Assembly (NCBI GenBank): GCA_947172415.1
Contig: OX359198.1
Location: 3,503,401 to 3,567,400 of the forward strand
Reading direction: 5' to 3'
Source of the DNA: Chondrosia reniformis
Lineage: Eukaryota; Porifera; Demospongiae; Chondrillida; Chondrillidae
DNA length: 64,000 nt
The translations under genes and the position numbers were made by a program. Each line of letters begins with the position of its first letter. Within the stretch, counting starts at the first letter, position 1. Positions 26,562-37,848 of the stretch are shown here, in pieces. The notes below the pieces were generated by a model. The model saw only the letters and a list, made by a program, of their open reading frames with translations, was not told where the DNA came from and did not search any database.

Positions 26562-27041
26562 ATGCCTCGAAAAGAATTGACTTGGAAACAACGTGTGGAG
26601 GTGATTAGGTACCAAAAGAGCCACCCAAAAGAAGAAACTCGAATTTTGGCAGAACGTTTTGGCTGTGGCAGAACACAGATTCAGTCAATTTTGAAAGCCA
26701 AGGAGGAGATTCTTAAAGTTTTTGAAAAGAATGGAAGTGAAGACAAGAGGAACAGAAAAGCTGAATTTCCGTACATTGATGATGCTGTTTACAAATGGTA
26801 CTGTTTTGGTTGGGAAAGGAACATTCCCATATCAGGACCAATGCTCCAGGAGGAGGCCCATTTGATTGCTGAACGACTCGAAAATTCCCGGTTCAAGGCA
26901 TCCAATGGTTTGCTCCAGTCATTCAAAGCTCGCAACAATTTAAAAATGCTCACAGTTTGTGGAGAGTCAGCTAGTGTTCCCCAAGGAACGGTGGAGGCAT
27001 GGCATAGCAGAGTGTATACGTATACGTACACAGTTGCGTGA
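26562..27041 (+). pseudogene. CENP-B/pogo-type transposase, DNA-binding part only
   Basis: I take the start as the ATG at 26,562, giving 159 residues. Residues about 6-55 form a psq-type helix-turn-helix (LTWKQRVEVIRYQ..., then ILAERFGCGRTQIQSIL). Residues about 75-135 form the CENP-B-type second helix-turn-helix (VYKWYCFGWERNIPISGPML ... F.AS.G.L..FK.R). Family members continue into a catalytic DDE domain of several hundred residues. Here the frame runs instead into a TACGTATACGTACAC stretch and stops. The C-terminal tail resumes in another frame, so an internal deletion removed the catalytic core. A protein made from this copy could bind DNA but not transpose. Confidence 0.85.
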
Positions 27042-27363
27042 AAAAGCCATCAGTAGAGAACTACCATCCAATAGCCATATCGAACTCAATGACAACAGTG
27101 ACGATGATGATGATAATGATGATGCAGGTAGTGAAAATGATACCCCAAGTGCAGAAGTGAACAATTACACCATCCACACGTTTGATGAAGCCATTAGAGT
27201 CTCACATGACTTGCTCCATTTTTTGATAACAAAAGGAGAAGAAAGTCTTGCTGAAGGCCTCCTATCAGTCATACAAAGCCTGAATGACTCAAAATGGCTA
27301 AACATCAAGAGCACAAGGCAATCTACACTGTTGGAGGTTTTCAATTTGGACAGCACAACATAG
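27031..27363 (+). pseudogene. pogo-type transposase, acidic C-terminal remnant
   Basis: Open frame in a different register from the DNA-binding part, ending at TAG 27,361-27,363. It encodes a run of Asp/Asn (NDNSDDDDDNDD) followed by about 70 residues with an amphipathic helix-rich pattern, ending near LLEVFNLDS. Acidic linkers followed by a helical tail are typical of the C-terminus of Tigger/CENP-B-like proteins. The junction with the preceding segment lies at about 27,010-27,045. Family placement here comes mainly from position. Confidence 0.65.
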
Positions 27364-27584
27364 AACATGTATAAAGTGCATTAGTATATTAGACACCATT
27401 CCAGTTACCCATATGTCCATATTTTATTCATGATCATGTATCTTGTATTCTGTAAAACTATAACAATTATGCAAATTTGTGTTTTGTCAGTAAAAAATGA
27501 GAACCTTGTTAATACAGCCACATGTGTATTACAGCCAGCAATTTTGTCTCCCTTGGGTGATCTTATTAGGCAGGTTCCACTGTA

Positions 27585-30500
27585 ACTAGTACATAATTAG
27601 TACATAGAACTAGTTCAAACAATTAGAACATACAACTACTACATACACCTAGTATATACAATTTGTACCTACAATTAGTACATACAAATAGTATATACAA
27701 CTAGTACATACAACTAGACTATACAACTATTAACTAGTACATACAACTAGTACATTCAAATAGGACATACGAATCGAACATGCAACTAATAAATACAACT
27801 AGTAACTACAACTAGTACATATAACAGGAACAAGTACATAATACTAGCACATACAACTACTACTAACCACTAGTTATGAGAACATACAACTCGTACATTG
27901 AACCAGTACGCACTACATGTACATGCAACATGTTCATGCAACTTCTACATACAATTAGTAGATAAAATTAGTACATATAACTAGTACAAACAAAGAGTAA
28001 CAAAAACATACAACTAGTACATTGAACTACTACACACAACTTGTACATAAAACTAGTAAATAGTACAATCAGCTGGGACATACAACTGGTACATACCACT
28101 AGGACATACAACTGGTATATACAACTAGGCAATATAACTACTTTATATAGCAAGTACATACAAGTAGTTTCTAGTACATATAACTATATAGTACCTGCCT
28201 AGTACCAAGTTTAACTAGTACTAGAACCTACAACTAGTACATATAACTAGTGCATACAATTAGTACACACAAATAGTATATACAGCTAGTAAATATAATT
28301 AGTACATGCTACTAGGAATTAAAACTAGTACATATAACTGGTACATATAACTAGTACATATAAACAGTACATACAACTAGTTCATAAAACTAGGTCAAAC
28401 AACTAGTACATGCAACAAGTATCTAGTACATACAAATAGAACCTACCTAGTACATAGTATAACTAGTACAAGAATCAACAACTGGTACATACACATAGTA
28501 CATATAACTAGAACTTACAACTAGTACATACAGCTAGAAACTAGTAAATACTACTAGTTCATAGAACGAGTACATAATACTACATATAACATACAACTTG
28601 AATAGATATCTATTACATAGCAAATATTAACAACTAGTATATACATACAACTTTTACCTACAACTGGTACATAACTAGTACATACAAACAGTACATACAA
28701 TTAATACATACAACTAGTTCATATATATACTACATTTGACTGGTACGTACAAATAGTATCGAGTACATACAACTAGTATATACAGCTAGTACATTCAACT
28801 AGTACATACAACCACTACATAAACAGGAAACTAGTACACACAACTAGTACATAGCTACTACATACAACTAGAATGTACATACAACTAGTGCATACAACTA
28901 ATACATACAATTAGTACATACAACTAGTACATCCAACTACTACATGCAACCAGTGCCTACATCTAGTAAATATAACTAGTACTAGTACATAGAACTAGTA
29001 CATACAACTAGTACGTTAAAGTAGTACTAACAACTAGTACATACAACTAATTCCTACTCAGTACCTACTATAACTAGTACTAGAACCTACAATGAGTACA
29101 TACAGCTAGCACATACAACAAGTAAAGGAAACTAATACATAAAACTAGTACATACAAAAAGTACATACAACTAGTATATACAACTAGAAACTAGTACATA
29201 CAACTAATTCATAGAAAGAGTACATAATACTTGACCATACAACTAGTACATTCAATTCGTACGTACAACTAGCACAAACAACTAGGACATATAACTAGTA
29301 CATACACCCATTACATATAACGAGTACATACACATATACCTAGGAAATATAAAGAGTGCATACAGCTAGTGCTTACAACTAGTACATATAACTAGTACAC
29401 ACACATATAACTAGCACATACAAATAGTAAATACAACTAGAATTTAAACTAGTACGCACAACTAGTACATGTGACTAGTACATACAACTAGGCCATATAA
29501 CTAGTACATACACCTACTACATATAACTGGTACATATAACTAGTACATACAACTAGTGTCTAGTATATACAACTAGTACCTCCCTAGTACCTAGTATAAT
29601 TAGGACTAGAAACTACAACTAGTATATACTACTAGTACATACAACTAGTACATATTACTAGTACATACAACAATTACACACTACTTATACATTCAACTAG
29701 TACAAATAACTACTACATTCGACTAGTACATACAAATAGTATTGAGTACATACAACTAGTACATACAACTAGGGCTTACAATTAGTACACAAATGGTACA
29801 TACAGCTAGTAAATATAACTAGTACATACTACTAGTACATAAAACTAGTACATATAACTGGTACATATAACTAGTACATATAAACAGTACATACAACTAG
29901 TTCATAAAACTAGTTCATACAACTAGTACATGCAACAAGTATCTAGTACATACACCTACAACCTACCTATTACATAGTATAACTAGTACAGTAATTAACA
30001 ACTGGTACATACACATAGTGCATACAACTAGTACTTACAACTAGTACATACAACTAGAAACTAGTAACTAGTACAAATCTAGTGCATACAATAAGTTGTA
30101 CATACAATTAGTACATAGAACTAGTTCAAACAATTAGAACATACAACCACTACATACACTTAGTATATACAATTTGTACGTATAATTAGTACAATTACAC
30201 ACAACTGATACATACAACTAGTACATACACCTAGTATCTAGTACATACAAATAGAACCTAACTAGTACATAGTATAACTAGTACAAGAATCAACAACTGG
30301 TACACACACATAGTACGTAAAACTAGTAAATACAACTAGGACATAAAACTAGTATCTACAACTAGAACTTGCAACTAGTACTTATAACTAATACCTACAA
30401 CTAGTAAATATACCTAGAACTAGTCCATACAACTAGTACATACATCTAGAACTTGCAACTAGTGAATATACCTACCACACACATCTACCACATATAACTA

Positions 30501-33500
30501 AAACATGAAAATATAACTAGTACATATAAATAGTACATAAACACACTACATACAAGAAGTCCATACAACTACTAGTACATACAACGAGTACATAAAACTA
30601 AGACCTATAACTAGTACACACCTACTACATACAATTAGTACATTAATATATAACTAGTTCTTATGAATAGGGCATCAATATGATATATATAACTAGTACA
30701 TAAAACTAGTACATGCAACTAGAAACTAGTACATACAACTAATATATACATAAAACTAGTACATTTAACTAGTACATACACCAACTACATATAACTAGGA
30801 AATAAACATATACCTTGTAATTATAAATAGTACATACAACTAGTACATATAGCTAGTGCATACAACTAGTACATATAACTACTACATACTTATAACTGGT
30901 ACTTATAAATAATACATACACATAGTACATACATATAGTAGGTACAAATAGTACATACATCTGCTACATATAACTAGTACATACACATATACCTAGCAAT
31001 TATAAATAGTACATACAACTAGTACATATAACTGGTACATAAAACTAGTACCTACAGCTAGAAACTAGTCCATACAGCTAGAAACTAGTCCATACAACTA
31101 GTATATATATAACACTAGTACATTTAACTAGTACATAAAACTAGTATATACATACAAAGGGTACATACAACTAGTACATAAAATTAGTAGGTACAACTAG
31201 TTCACACAACTAGTAACTAGTACATTTAACTAGTACATGCGACTATGACATACAACAAGTATATACAACTAGTACATACAACTACTTCATAAAAGTAGTA
31301 TATAGCTAGTACAAAGAACTAGGATACATCCATACATCCAACTAGGACATACAACTAGTACATACCATCAGTACAAAAAATTGGTTCAAACAAACAAACA
31401 AGTAGTATATGGAACGAATTCCTTCCTAGTTCCTAGTATAACTTGTACCAGAACCTACAACTAGTTAAAAAAGCTAGTACATACAACTAGTACCTACTAC
31501 TAGTACAAAGCTAGTACATACAACTAGTATAAAATACTATTAGTACACAGAACGTGCACATACAATTAGAACATACAACTAGTACTTTCAACTAGTATAT
31601 ATTACAAGTACACACACCTACTACATATAACTAATACATTAACATATAACTAGTATATATGGATAGTACATACACATAGTACATACAACTAGAAACTATA
31701 TAGTACCTACAAATAGTACCTACAACTAGTACAAAGCTAGTACAGACAACTAGTGTAAACATACAACTAGTACAGAGAACATGTACATACAATTAGCACA
31801 TACAACAAGTATTTTCAACTAGTACTTAAAACAAGTACAAACACCTACTACATATAACTAATACATAAACATATAACCAGTATATATGAATAGTACAAAC
31901 ACATAGTACATACAACTAAATACTAGTACATACAACTAGTATATATATAAAACTAATACATTTAACTAGTACATACAACTGGTATATACAAACAATTAGT
32001 ACATACAACTAGTACATACAAGTAGTACATAAAATTCGTAGGTATAACTAGTTCATAAATTAGTAACTAGAAAATATAATTAGTACATGCGACTAGTACA
32101 TACAGCTAGTGCATACAACCAGTACATATAACTAGTACACACATATATAAAGAGTATATACAGATATTAAATACAACTAGTACATACAACTAGTGCTTAC
32201 TACTAGTACATACAACTAGTATCTAGTATATACAGCTAGAACAGACAACTAGTACATAGCTAGTACATACAACTAGTATATACAAAGAACTATTACACAG
32301 AACTTATACATACAATTAGCACATGCAACTACTACATACAACTAATACACACAACTAGTACCTAAAACTAGTAATTATAACTAGTTCTAGTACATAAAAC
32401 TAGTACTTCCTACTAGTACATATAACTAGTAGAAACACCTACTACATATAACTAATACATAAAAATATAGCTAGTTCAAATAAATAGTGCATCCACATAG
32501 TACATACAACTAGTACATAAAACTATTAAATACACCTAGAAACTAATACATACACTTAGTATATATATAAAATTAGTACATTTAACTAGTACATGCAAAT
32601 GGTATATACATACAACTAGTATATACAACTTGTACAAACAATTAATAGGTACAACTAGTTCATTCAACTAGTAGCTAGTACATATAACTAGTACATGCAA
32701 CTAGTTCTTACAACTAGTACATACAACTAGTACATACAACTAGTACATACAACTAGTTCATAAAACTAGTATATAGCTAGTACAAAGAACTAGTGCATAC
32801 ATCTTGTACATACAACAGGTTCATATCTAGTACATACAACTAGTACATACAACTAGTACATAGAATTAGTACTTACAACCAGCTAATACGGCTAGTACAT
32901 ACCTGTAGTACATATTCCTAGTACATACACATATATATAGTACATATAAATAGTACGAACAACTAGTAAACATAACTGGATCTAGTACATAAAACTAGTA
33001 CATACAGCTACTACTAACAACTAGTAACGAGTACATACAACTAGTACATTGAACTAGTACGCATAACATGTACATGCAACTAGGACATGCAACTTGTACA
33101 TACAATTAGTATATAAAATTAGTACATATAACAAGTACATACAAATAGTAACGAAAACATACAACTAGTACATAAAACTAGAAAATAGTACAATCAGCTC
33201 GGACATACAACTGGTACAAACAACTGGTATATACAACTAGGTCATATAACTACATTATATAACCAGTACATACAAGTAGTTTCTCGTACATATAACTATA
33301 TAGTACCTATCTAGTACCTAGTTTAACTAATACTAGAACCTACAACTAGTACATACAACTCATGCATACAATTAGTACACACAAATAGTTCATACAGCTA
33401 GTAAATATAACTACTAGTACATAAAACTATTACATATAACTAGTTCATAAAACTAGTACATGCAACAAGAATCTAGTACATACAAATAGAACCTACCTAG

Positions 33501-33819
33501 TACATAGTATAACTAGTACAAGAATCAACAACTGGTACATACACATAGTACATACAACTAGTACTTACAACTAGTACATATAACTAGTTCGTACAACTAG
33601 AACATACAACTAGTATCTAGTACATACAACTAGAACATACAACTTGTACATAGCTAGTATATACAACTAGTATATACATACAATTAGTACACAGAACTTG
33701 TACATACAATTAGCACATGCAACTACTACATACCACTAATTCATACAACTAGGACCTAAAACTAGTAAATATAGCTAGTTCTAGTGCATACAACAAGTAC
33801 ATATAACTAGTACAGAGAA
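27585..33819 (-). repeat. 13-bp satellite array, reversed
   Basis: About 6.2 kb of GTACATACAACTA monomers. The composite block containing CAAGAATCAACAACTGGTAC recurs at about 28,467, 30,285 and 33,520. A related block occurs near 29,990. No gene or insertion seen. Confidence 0.95.
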
Positions 33820-34220
33820 TTACCGTAGTCAGGAAAATTTTCGTGGGAAAAATGTTCGTTTTAAAAACTTTTTGTGGTCTGGGGGCTACCACGAAAATAT
33901 ATTACCACAAAAATTTATAGACGTTACGTACACAGGTGCCATATGACTGATCTGTGTGTTTTTACGTTTTTTTATAAACACTTTTAAAAGCAAGTTTCGT
34001 TCTAACAGATACGATTTTCTAACTTAAACTGGTATACATCGAAGTGCTTATTTAAATGTTAGCCAAATCAAAAATTTGAGCGAGATTGAACAACCAATAT
34101 CGAAGATATTACGTGTTAAAAAGGCCGATTTTAAAACTCTCAGCCACTATGCGCTTAGTCTAGGAAAAAGCTAGAACTACGTTCTATACTTTTTGGAAAG
34201 GTTACAATGTATTCTAAAAA

Positions 34221-34356
34221 AATTAAGAAGTCCGTTTCGATTCGCCCATCCGTTGAGAAGAAAACTGTGAAAATACACTTTTAATAGATTAGGAAATGCT
34301 ATTTAATCTTTCATATCTTGGGAAATAAAGCTCAGACGCCAACGGACTTCTTAATT
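34221..34356. repeat. inverted repeat pair inside the 33.8-35.4 kb island
   Basis: AATTAAGAAGTCCGTT (34,221-34,236) is the exact reverse complement of AACGGACTTCTTAATT (34,341-34,356), with 104 bp between. It may mark the ends of a small nested element. No coding content. Confidence 0.6.
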
Positions 34357-34602
34357 CTTATTAAATGACACTCACTGAATCCATTGAAGCTGACTACACG
34401 ACTATGAGCATCTTCTATCTTAAGCACATAGGCGATTTTTCTTCACTCCTGCAACAGACGCCATTTCTTAACATTTAAATCATATTATTTAGCAAATAGG
34501 TTTATTCATGGGATGATTTACACATTTGAAAAGCAAACGGTGAAATGTTATAGCCGGATGTTAATATTGCACAAATCCTAAGTTGTGTAACTGGGATATA
34601 TA

Positions 34603-34623
34603 CATGTATGTATGTATGTATGT
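34603..34623 (+). repeat. (ATGT)n microsatellite
   Basis: About five ATGT units within the transposon-like island. It is distinct from the 13-bp satellite. Confidence 0.8.
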
Positions 34624-34938
34624 TGACGCAAGTGATTGAGGATCGCCGTAAGGTGTTATTCACACTAAGGATCGCCAATTTTCGAATTTTCGTCTACAAC
34701 AGAGAAGATTATGCTCCCCAAAAAAGGAAAGAGGGATATCAGTCGATAATCAGATTGCTATGAAGTTCAACTGCGGCTTTGCAAGAGTTGCTGCATACGA
34801 ATTATTTGTTAACAAAAGGTACGTAAAAAGTAAATATTTCACGATAGCTAGAGAAATGAATTATGTTATTGCTACAATGCAAAGGGCTCTGAAAAGCCGT
34901 TTTCACTTATATTAGACATTAATTGTATAATACAATAC

Positions 34939-35035
34939 GTACGAAGTGAGACGATTAAATAAAACATTAATAGGATACGAAGTGATACGATTATAAGACA
35001 ATGATACGAAGCGAGATGATTATATATGATACGTA
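34939..35035 (+). repeat. three-copy short tandem repeat
   Basis: Three imperfect copies of TACGAAG(T/C)GA...GATTA at about 34,939, 34,976 and 35,003, spaced 25-40 bp apart. No coding content. Confidence 0.55.
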
Positions 35036-35105
35036 AATCAATTAAGCCAAAGGATGCTATAACCAATTTAACAATGGACGATTTTAAATTCCTTCCTGTG
35101 TGTAA

Positions 35106-35233
35106 CCGATAACACTAAATGACGCATTCACTCTTAACGATTGAAAACGAAAATTCTCTATTAATTAGCGCTTCTTACGTGTTGATCGCTATAAGGCAGC
35201 CTATCCCTAAGGAACAGTCATTAGGTACCAGTG
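35106..35233 (+). repeat. 128-bp repeat shared with the window end
   Basis: Reverse complement of 63,873-64,000 with about five differences over 128 bp. The edge TAGGTACCAGTG is also where the other copy abuts satellite. It is therefore the true terminus of a mobile element, here nested in the larger island. The other end of this copy is not identified. Confidence 0.75.
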
Positions 35234-35427
35234 TAATTACGATAGTTGCTGCTGGTACTTCGGACAACAGTAGAGCCATTTTGGCTGCGCTCGGCTATGT
35301 TGCGTTTACATATACATAGATGGTACAACGTGTTATTATTCGTTGTTAAAAATATTCTGTGTGATACAGTTTCGTGGTTTGAGCCAACAACAAAAATATT
35401 TTAATCAAAATTTCCCGAATTACGGTA

Positions 35428-35555
35428 GTACATACAACAAGCTAATATAGCTAGTAAATACAAGTAGTACATATGCCTAGTACATACACATATATATATA
35501 AATAGTATGTACAACTAGTATATATAACTAGTACAAACAGCTAGTACATCCACCC
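35428..35555 (-). repeat. short satellite spacer between two elements
   Basis: About ten monomers of reversed satellite separate the transposon-like island from the 3' end of retrotransposon copy B. Confidence 0.9.
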
Positions 35556-35770
35556 AGAAACAAAAGCCTTAACTGGAACCTTGTTACTTCTTGCCTTAGT
35601 TTACTAAGGCAAAGAGTATCTTGCTTGAACAACCCTCAGTCAGTTATGTTTTCCCTTCTTCGGGTTTTTAGCCAGAAGCCTCGGCTTTGCCTCCTTCCGG
35701 CAGCAGCAGACAGGTGCGCATTGGGCCAATTTTGACCGTCATAATAGGAGGGAGTACCTCCATACACCAA
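35556..35770 (-). other. 3' tail of retrotransposon copy B
   Basis: Matches 1150-1362 on the other strand, including GGAGGGAGTACCTCCATAC and CTTAGTTTACTAAG. It defines the shared 3' terminus of the family. Confidence 0.85.
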
Positions 35771-35826
35771 TTCACCACTGTTTTCCAGAGGTCGACAGGC
35801 AAAGACTGAGACAGGACTACTTATCG

Positions 35827-36590
35827 TCAAGGCCCCAATCCCTCAACAGAGAGATGTCGCCTCAATATCCTCACAGCCGAACAGAGAAGAGTTCTCTGCA
35901 TGGCTCTCATCACTTCTACTACACTTTTGACAGCTTTGGAATTCCCCTAAGGTCTTCCAGGAGCGTCTCCACTGTCACCAAAGCACCAATTATCATCGGG
36001 ACTACCTTAATTCGGTAGCCCCTAAATTGTTTCCTCATATCAGCCGCCAGCTTTTGGTACTGTTGGAACTTCTCTTGCCATCTTCCATTAATATTGCTGT
36101 CAGTAGGAACTGACATCTCAATAATGTAGATGGACTTACATAGCCAATCCTCAACCACTAAGTCTGGCCTTCTTTCTGTCATTTCTTCATCTGTAGGGAT
36201 GCTAGGATCCCACAAGATTTTGACAGACCTATTCTCATAGACTGGTTTTGCTTCTAGTTTGTACCAAGGCTCTTCCTGCTTGAATCCATATTCTTTCAAC
36301 AATCTCCACAACACTATCAGTATTGCCCGGTCATGTCACACTTTGTAGAGAGAAAATCTATTGGGCTCACACATGTTTAGTATGTGTTTGACCGTTTCCA
36401 TAGCCTTGCCACATTCTCTGCACCTTAGGAGGCTAGAATTCCTCAGAATCATATTTTGGTACCACCTAGTGTGCAGCACATCATCTTGGGCTGCGAGAAT
36501 CAGACCCTCAGTTTGAGGCCTGAGTCTCCCTTCAGAAAGCCACACATAAGACTCCCTATTTGTGACTTGTCTGTGGTATGAGCCCTGGTG
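35827..36590 (-). pseudogene. retrotransposon zinc knuckle and restriction-like endonuclease
   Basis: The first open part (36,545-36,336) encodes CRECGKAMETVKHILNMC, a CX2C-X8-H-X4-C knuckle. It ends at a TGA (36,336-36,338) directly before HDRAILIVLWRLL. An Arg codon CGA to TGA change would explain the stop. The next open part (36,314-35,919, 131 residues) holds RPD at 49-51, then IIEMSVP with E66, and a K-x3-Y segment at about 82-86, the signature of the RLE nuclease (PD-(D/E)xK fold). A final frameshift near 35,920 moves the C-terminus (MQRTLLCSAVRILRRHL...) to another frame ending at TGA 35,827-35,829. The nuclease nicks target DNA to prime reverse transcription. Confidence 0.88.
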
Positions 36591-36612
36591 AGACTTTTCG
36601 GCTAGGTTACTT

Positions 36613-37205
36613 TTAACCTTTCAGTCTCACCTCCCGGAGCTCACGTGCCACTCTCGTCCATTCTCTTACACTATTTTGTGAGGGATCTGTCTTCAGCCAC
36701 ATTTCTGACTCTAGTTCTATTCCGTGGCTTCTCAGCATCAATCTGGCTTCTTTCAAGACAGTCCTCCTCTGCTTTGAGCACTCCGGCCACTTTTGGTGTT
36801 TAACCACAACAGCTATGAGTGGATGATTGGCAGTATGGAGGTATCTTGCCAGATTCACAACAGCCCTGTCGTGATCCAAAGGAAAACTACAGAGCCCTCT
36901 ACCACCTTGAGAGCGAGGCAAGTTCACTCTTTCAATGGCAGAGTTATAGTGATGACACTGGTACTTTCTCATGATCTTTCTCACCATTCGGTCTAGTTTT
37001 GGAAGCTTACTTTGAGTCCACTTCAACACTGGGAAAGAGTATCTCAATAGAGAGGCACAGAGCATGTTAGAGGCTTCTGCAGCATTCTTACCTTTGAGGT
37101 GAGAGCCCCACACTTTGTGGAGTCTCCTCCTCAATTCGTAGATCAAGCAAGCTTTGACCTTGCTGTCATTTACCTCAAACAGTTGTTCTAGCCCTAGGTA
37201 GTTAT
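36613..37205 (-). pseudogene. retrotransposon RT thumb / post-RT region
   Basis: The frame opens around 37,205 with YNYLGLEQLFE, the YLG motif that follows the catalytic core in this RT group. It continues about 190 residues. Later landmarks are SLLRYSFPVLKWT, LDRMVRKIM and LPRSQGGRGL, which are standard in invertebrate RLE-element proteins. It ends at a stop at 36,613, while similarity continues in another frame (EKSHQGSYHRQVTNRESY), so a frameshift lies there. The role is RNA/DNA binding and processivity of the reverse transcriptase. Confidence 0.85.
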
Positions 37206-37430
37206 AGGGAGTACCTTATGGATTCTTCACTGCGTTCAGGGTTGTCTGGGCCAGCCAGAACTTTCCCTTTTTGCATGTGAGCTGTTCCACACTTTCTCAC
37301 TCCAAACCTCACACCAATGGCATTTGAGGTTTTCTCCACACATTCCACGGCTTCCCGGAGTTTAACAGGCCCTCCTGCATATATCTTAAGGTCATCCATG
37401 TACAACAAGTGTGACATCGTGTTCCTTTCC
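37202..37430 (-). pseudogene. retrotransposon RT, catalytic YMDD segment
   Basis: This 72-codon frame contains LLYMDDLKIYAGG, motif C of the reverse transcriptase with both catalytic aspartates intact. Just upstream NGERNTMSHL belongs to the same frame. It is out of register with both neighbouring RT segments, so one frameshift lies near 37,430 and another near 37,205. Confidence 0.9.
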
Positions 37431-37433
37431 CCA

Positions 37434-37800
37434 TTATGCCAGAGGGTTCTGTTTAATAACTAGGGATTTGGGAGCTATGGCCAGACAAAAGAGGAGTGGC
37501 GATAAGGAGTCTCCTTGGAAGAGTCCCCTGTTATATTTAACAGGGGTGTTCCTAACCACCTTCCTCGCAGTCCTCAACTCAAGCACAGTAGCCCAGTGTT
37601 TGGAGAAGAGCTCTATAGATCTCCGGATCCAACCTGGGCACTTGATGGTTTTAAGCACCTTCATCACCCACTTGTGAGGGACTCTGTCATTTGCCTTCTC
37701 ATAATCGATCCATGCCACACTAGTGGCTTACCCATAATTTTGGCATCTAGACCGATTGATTGATCCAGCAGTAGACAGTCCGCACCAGCCCCACCTCCCT
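37434..37800 (-). pseudogene. retrotransposon RT, fingers/palm segment
   Basis: The main frame (37,718-37,434) reads AWIDYEKANDRVPHKW, motif A with the catalytic Asp at residue 5. The usual aromatic residue of KAYD/KAFD is Asn here. It also holds RGLFQGDSLSPLLF (residues 64-77), motif B. The frame has no ATG. Upstream similarity (LLLDQSIGLDAK, LPMAQKAMRKG) is in other frames back to the truncation at about 37,848, so frameshifts separate them. Confidence 0.9.
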
Positions 37801-37848
37801 TTTCTCATGGCCTTTTGGGCCATAGGCAGAAGATCATTAGCTTACACT

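Larger units (their letters stand above)
25852..27582. mobile_element. pogo/Tigger-like DNA transposon with HIRAN passenger gene
   Basis: The element begins CAGTGGAACCTGAGTAAG and ends AATAAGATCACC-type sequence on the other strand, closing with CAGGTTCCACTG. The terminal 12 bp are CAGTGGAACCTG in inverted orientation, and further matches (GGTCACC versus GATCACC) follow. TA flanks both ends (25,850-25,851 and 27,583-27,584), as expected of Tc1/mariner-pogo insertion, and satellite continues on each side. Inside are a HIRAN-domain gene on the minus strand and a transposase remnant on the plus strand, head to head. The catalytic DDE region of the transposase is missing, so this copy must have been moved by an enzyme from elsewhere. 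Confidence 0.9.
33821..35427. mobile_element. transposon-like island with short terminal inverted repeats
   Basis: Left end TACCGTAGTCAGGAAAATTT; right end, read on the other strand, TACCGTAATTCGGGAAATTT. The first TA on each side may be a TA target duplication, with termini CCGTA. Satellite abuts both ends. The left end also holds TTTTTGTGGT...ACCACGAAAA, able to form a hairpin. No transposase is recognisable. The interior is mixed and includes a segment (35,106-35,233) present again at the window end, so it is probably a nest of insertions. Confidence 0.65.
35556..37848 (-). mobile_element. RLE-type non-LTR retrotransposon, copy B (5'-truncated)
   Basis: Read on the minus strand, this copy starts just upstream of the RT domain (about 37,848). 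It carries RT, thumb, CCHC zinc knuckle and restriction-like endonuclease regions and ends in the 3' tail it shares with copy A. Its terminus, AAGGCTTTTGTTTCT, is at 35,556. The 5' truncation is typical of target-primed reverse transcription. The single C-terminal zinc knuckle and PD-(D/E)xK nuclease place it with the RLE group (R2/NeSL/R4-like) and away from AP-endonuclease elements. At least five frameshifts and one internal stop show it is dead. Confidence 0.9.

Noticed and set aside
27010..27032. GTATACGTATACGTACAC as a regulatory site
   Set aside because: It lies at the internal deletion junction of the transposase and is more simply a short repeat involved in or left by the deletion.
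34872..35066. Minus-strand frame of 64 residues
   Set aside because: It runs through the three-copy tandem repeat; no similarity or codon signal seen.
35119..35319. 66-residue open frame in the 33.8-35.4 kb island
   Set aside because: Most of it lies in the 128-bp repeat shared with the window end, where the frame cannot continue the same way because that copy ends at CACTGGTACC. No domain is recognised.
35636..35830. 64-residue minus-strand frame at the end of copy B
   Set aside because: It covers the 3' tail beyond the retroelement stop, and the homologous tail in copy A is not coding.
37411..37763. Plus-strand frames opposite the reverse transcriptase
   Set aside because: They are antisense shadows of the conserved RT motifs on the minus strand.
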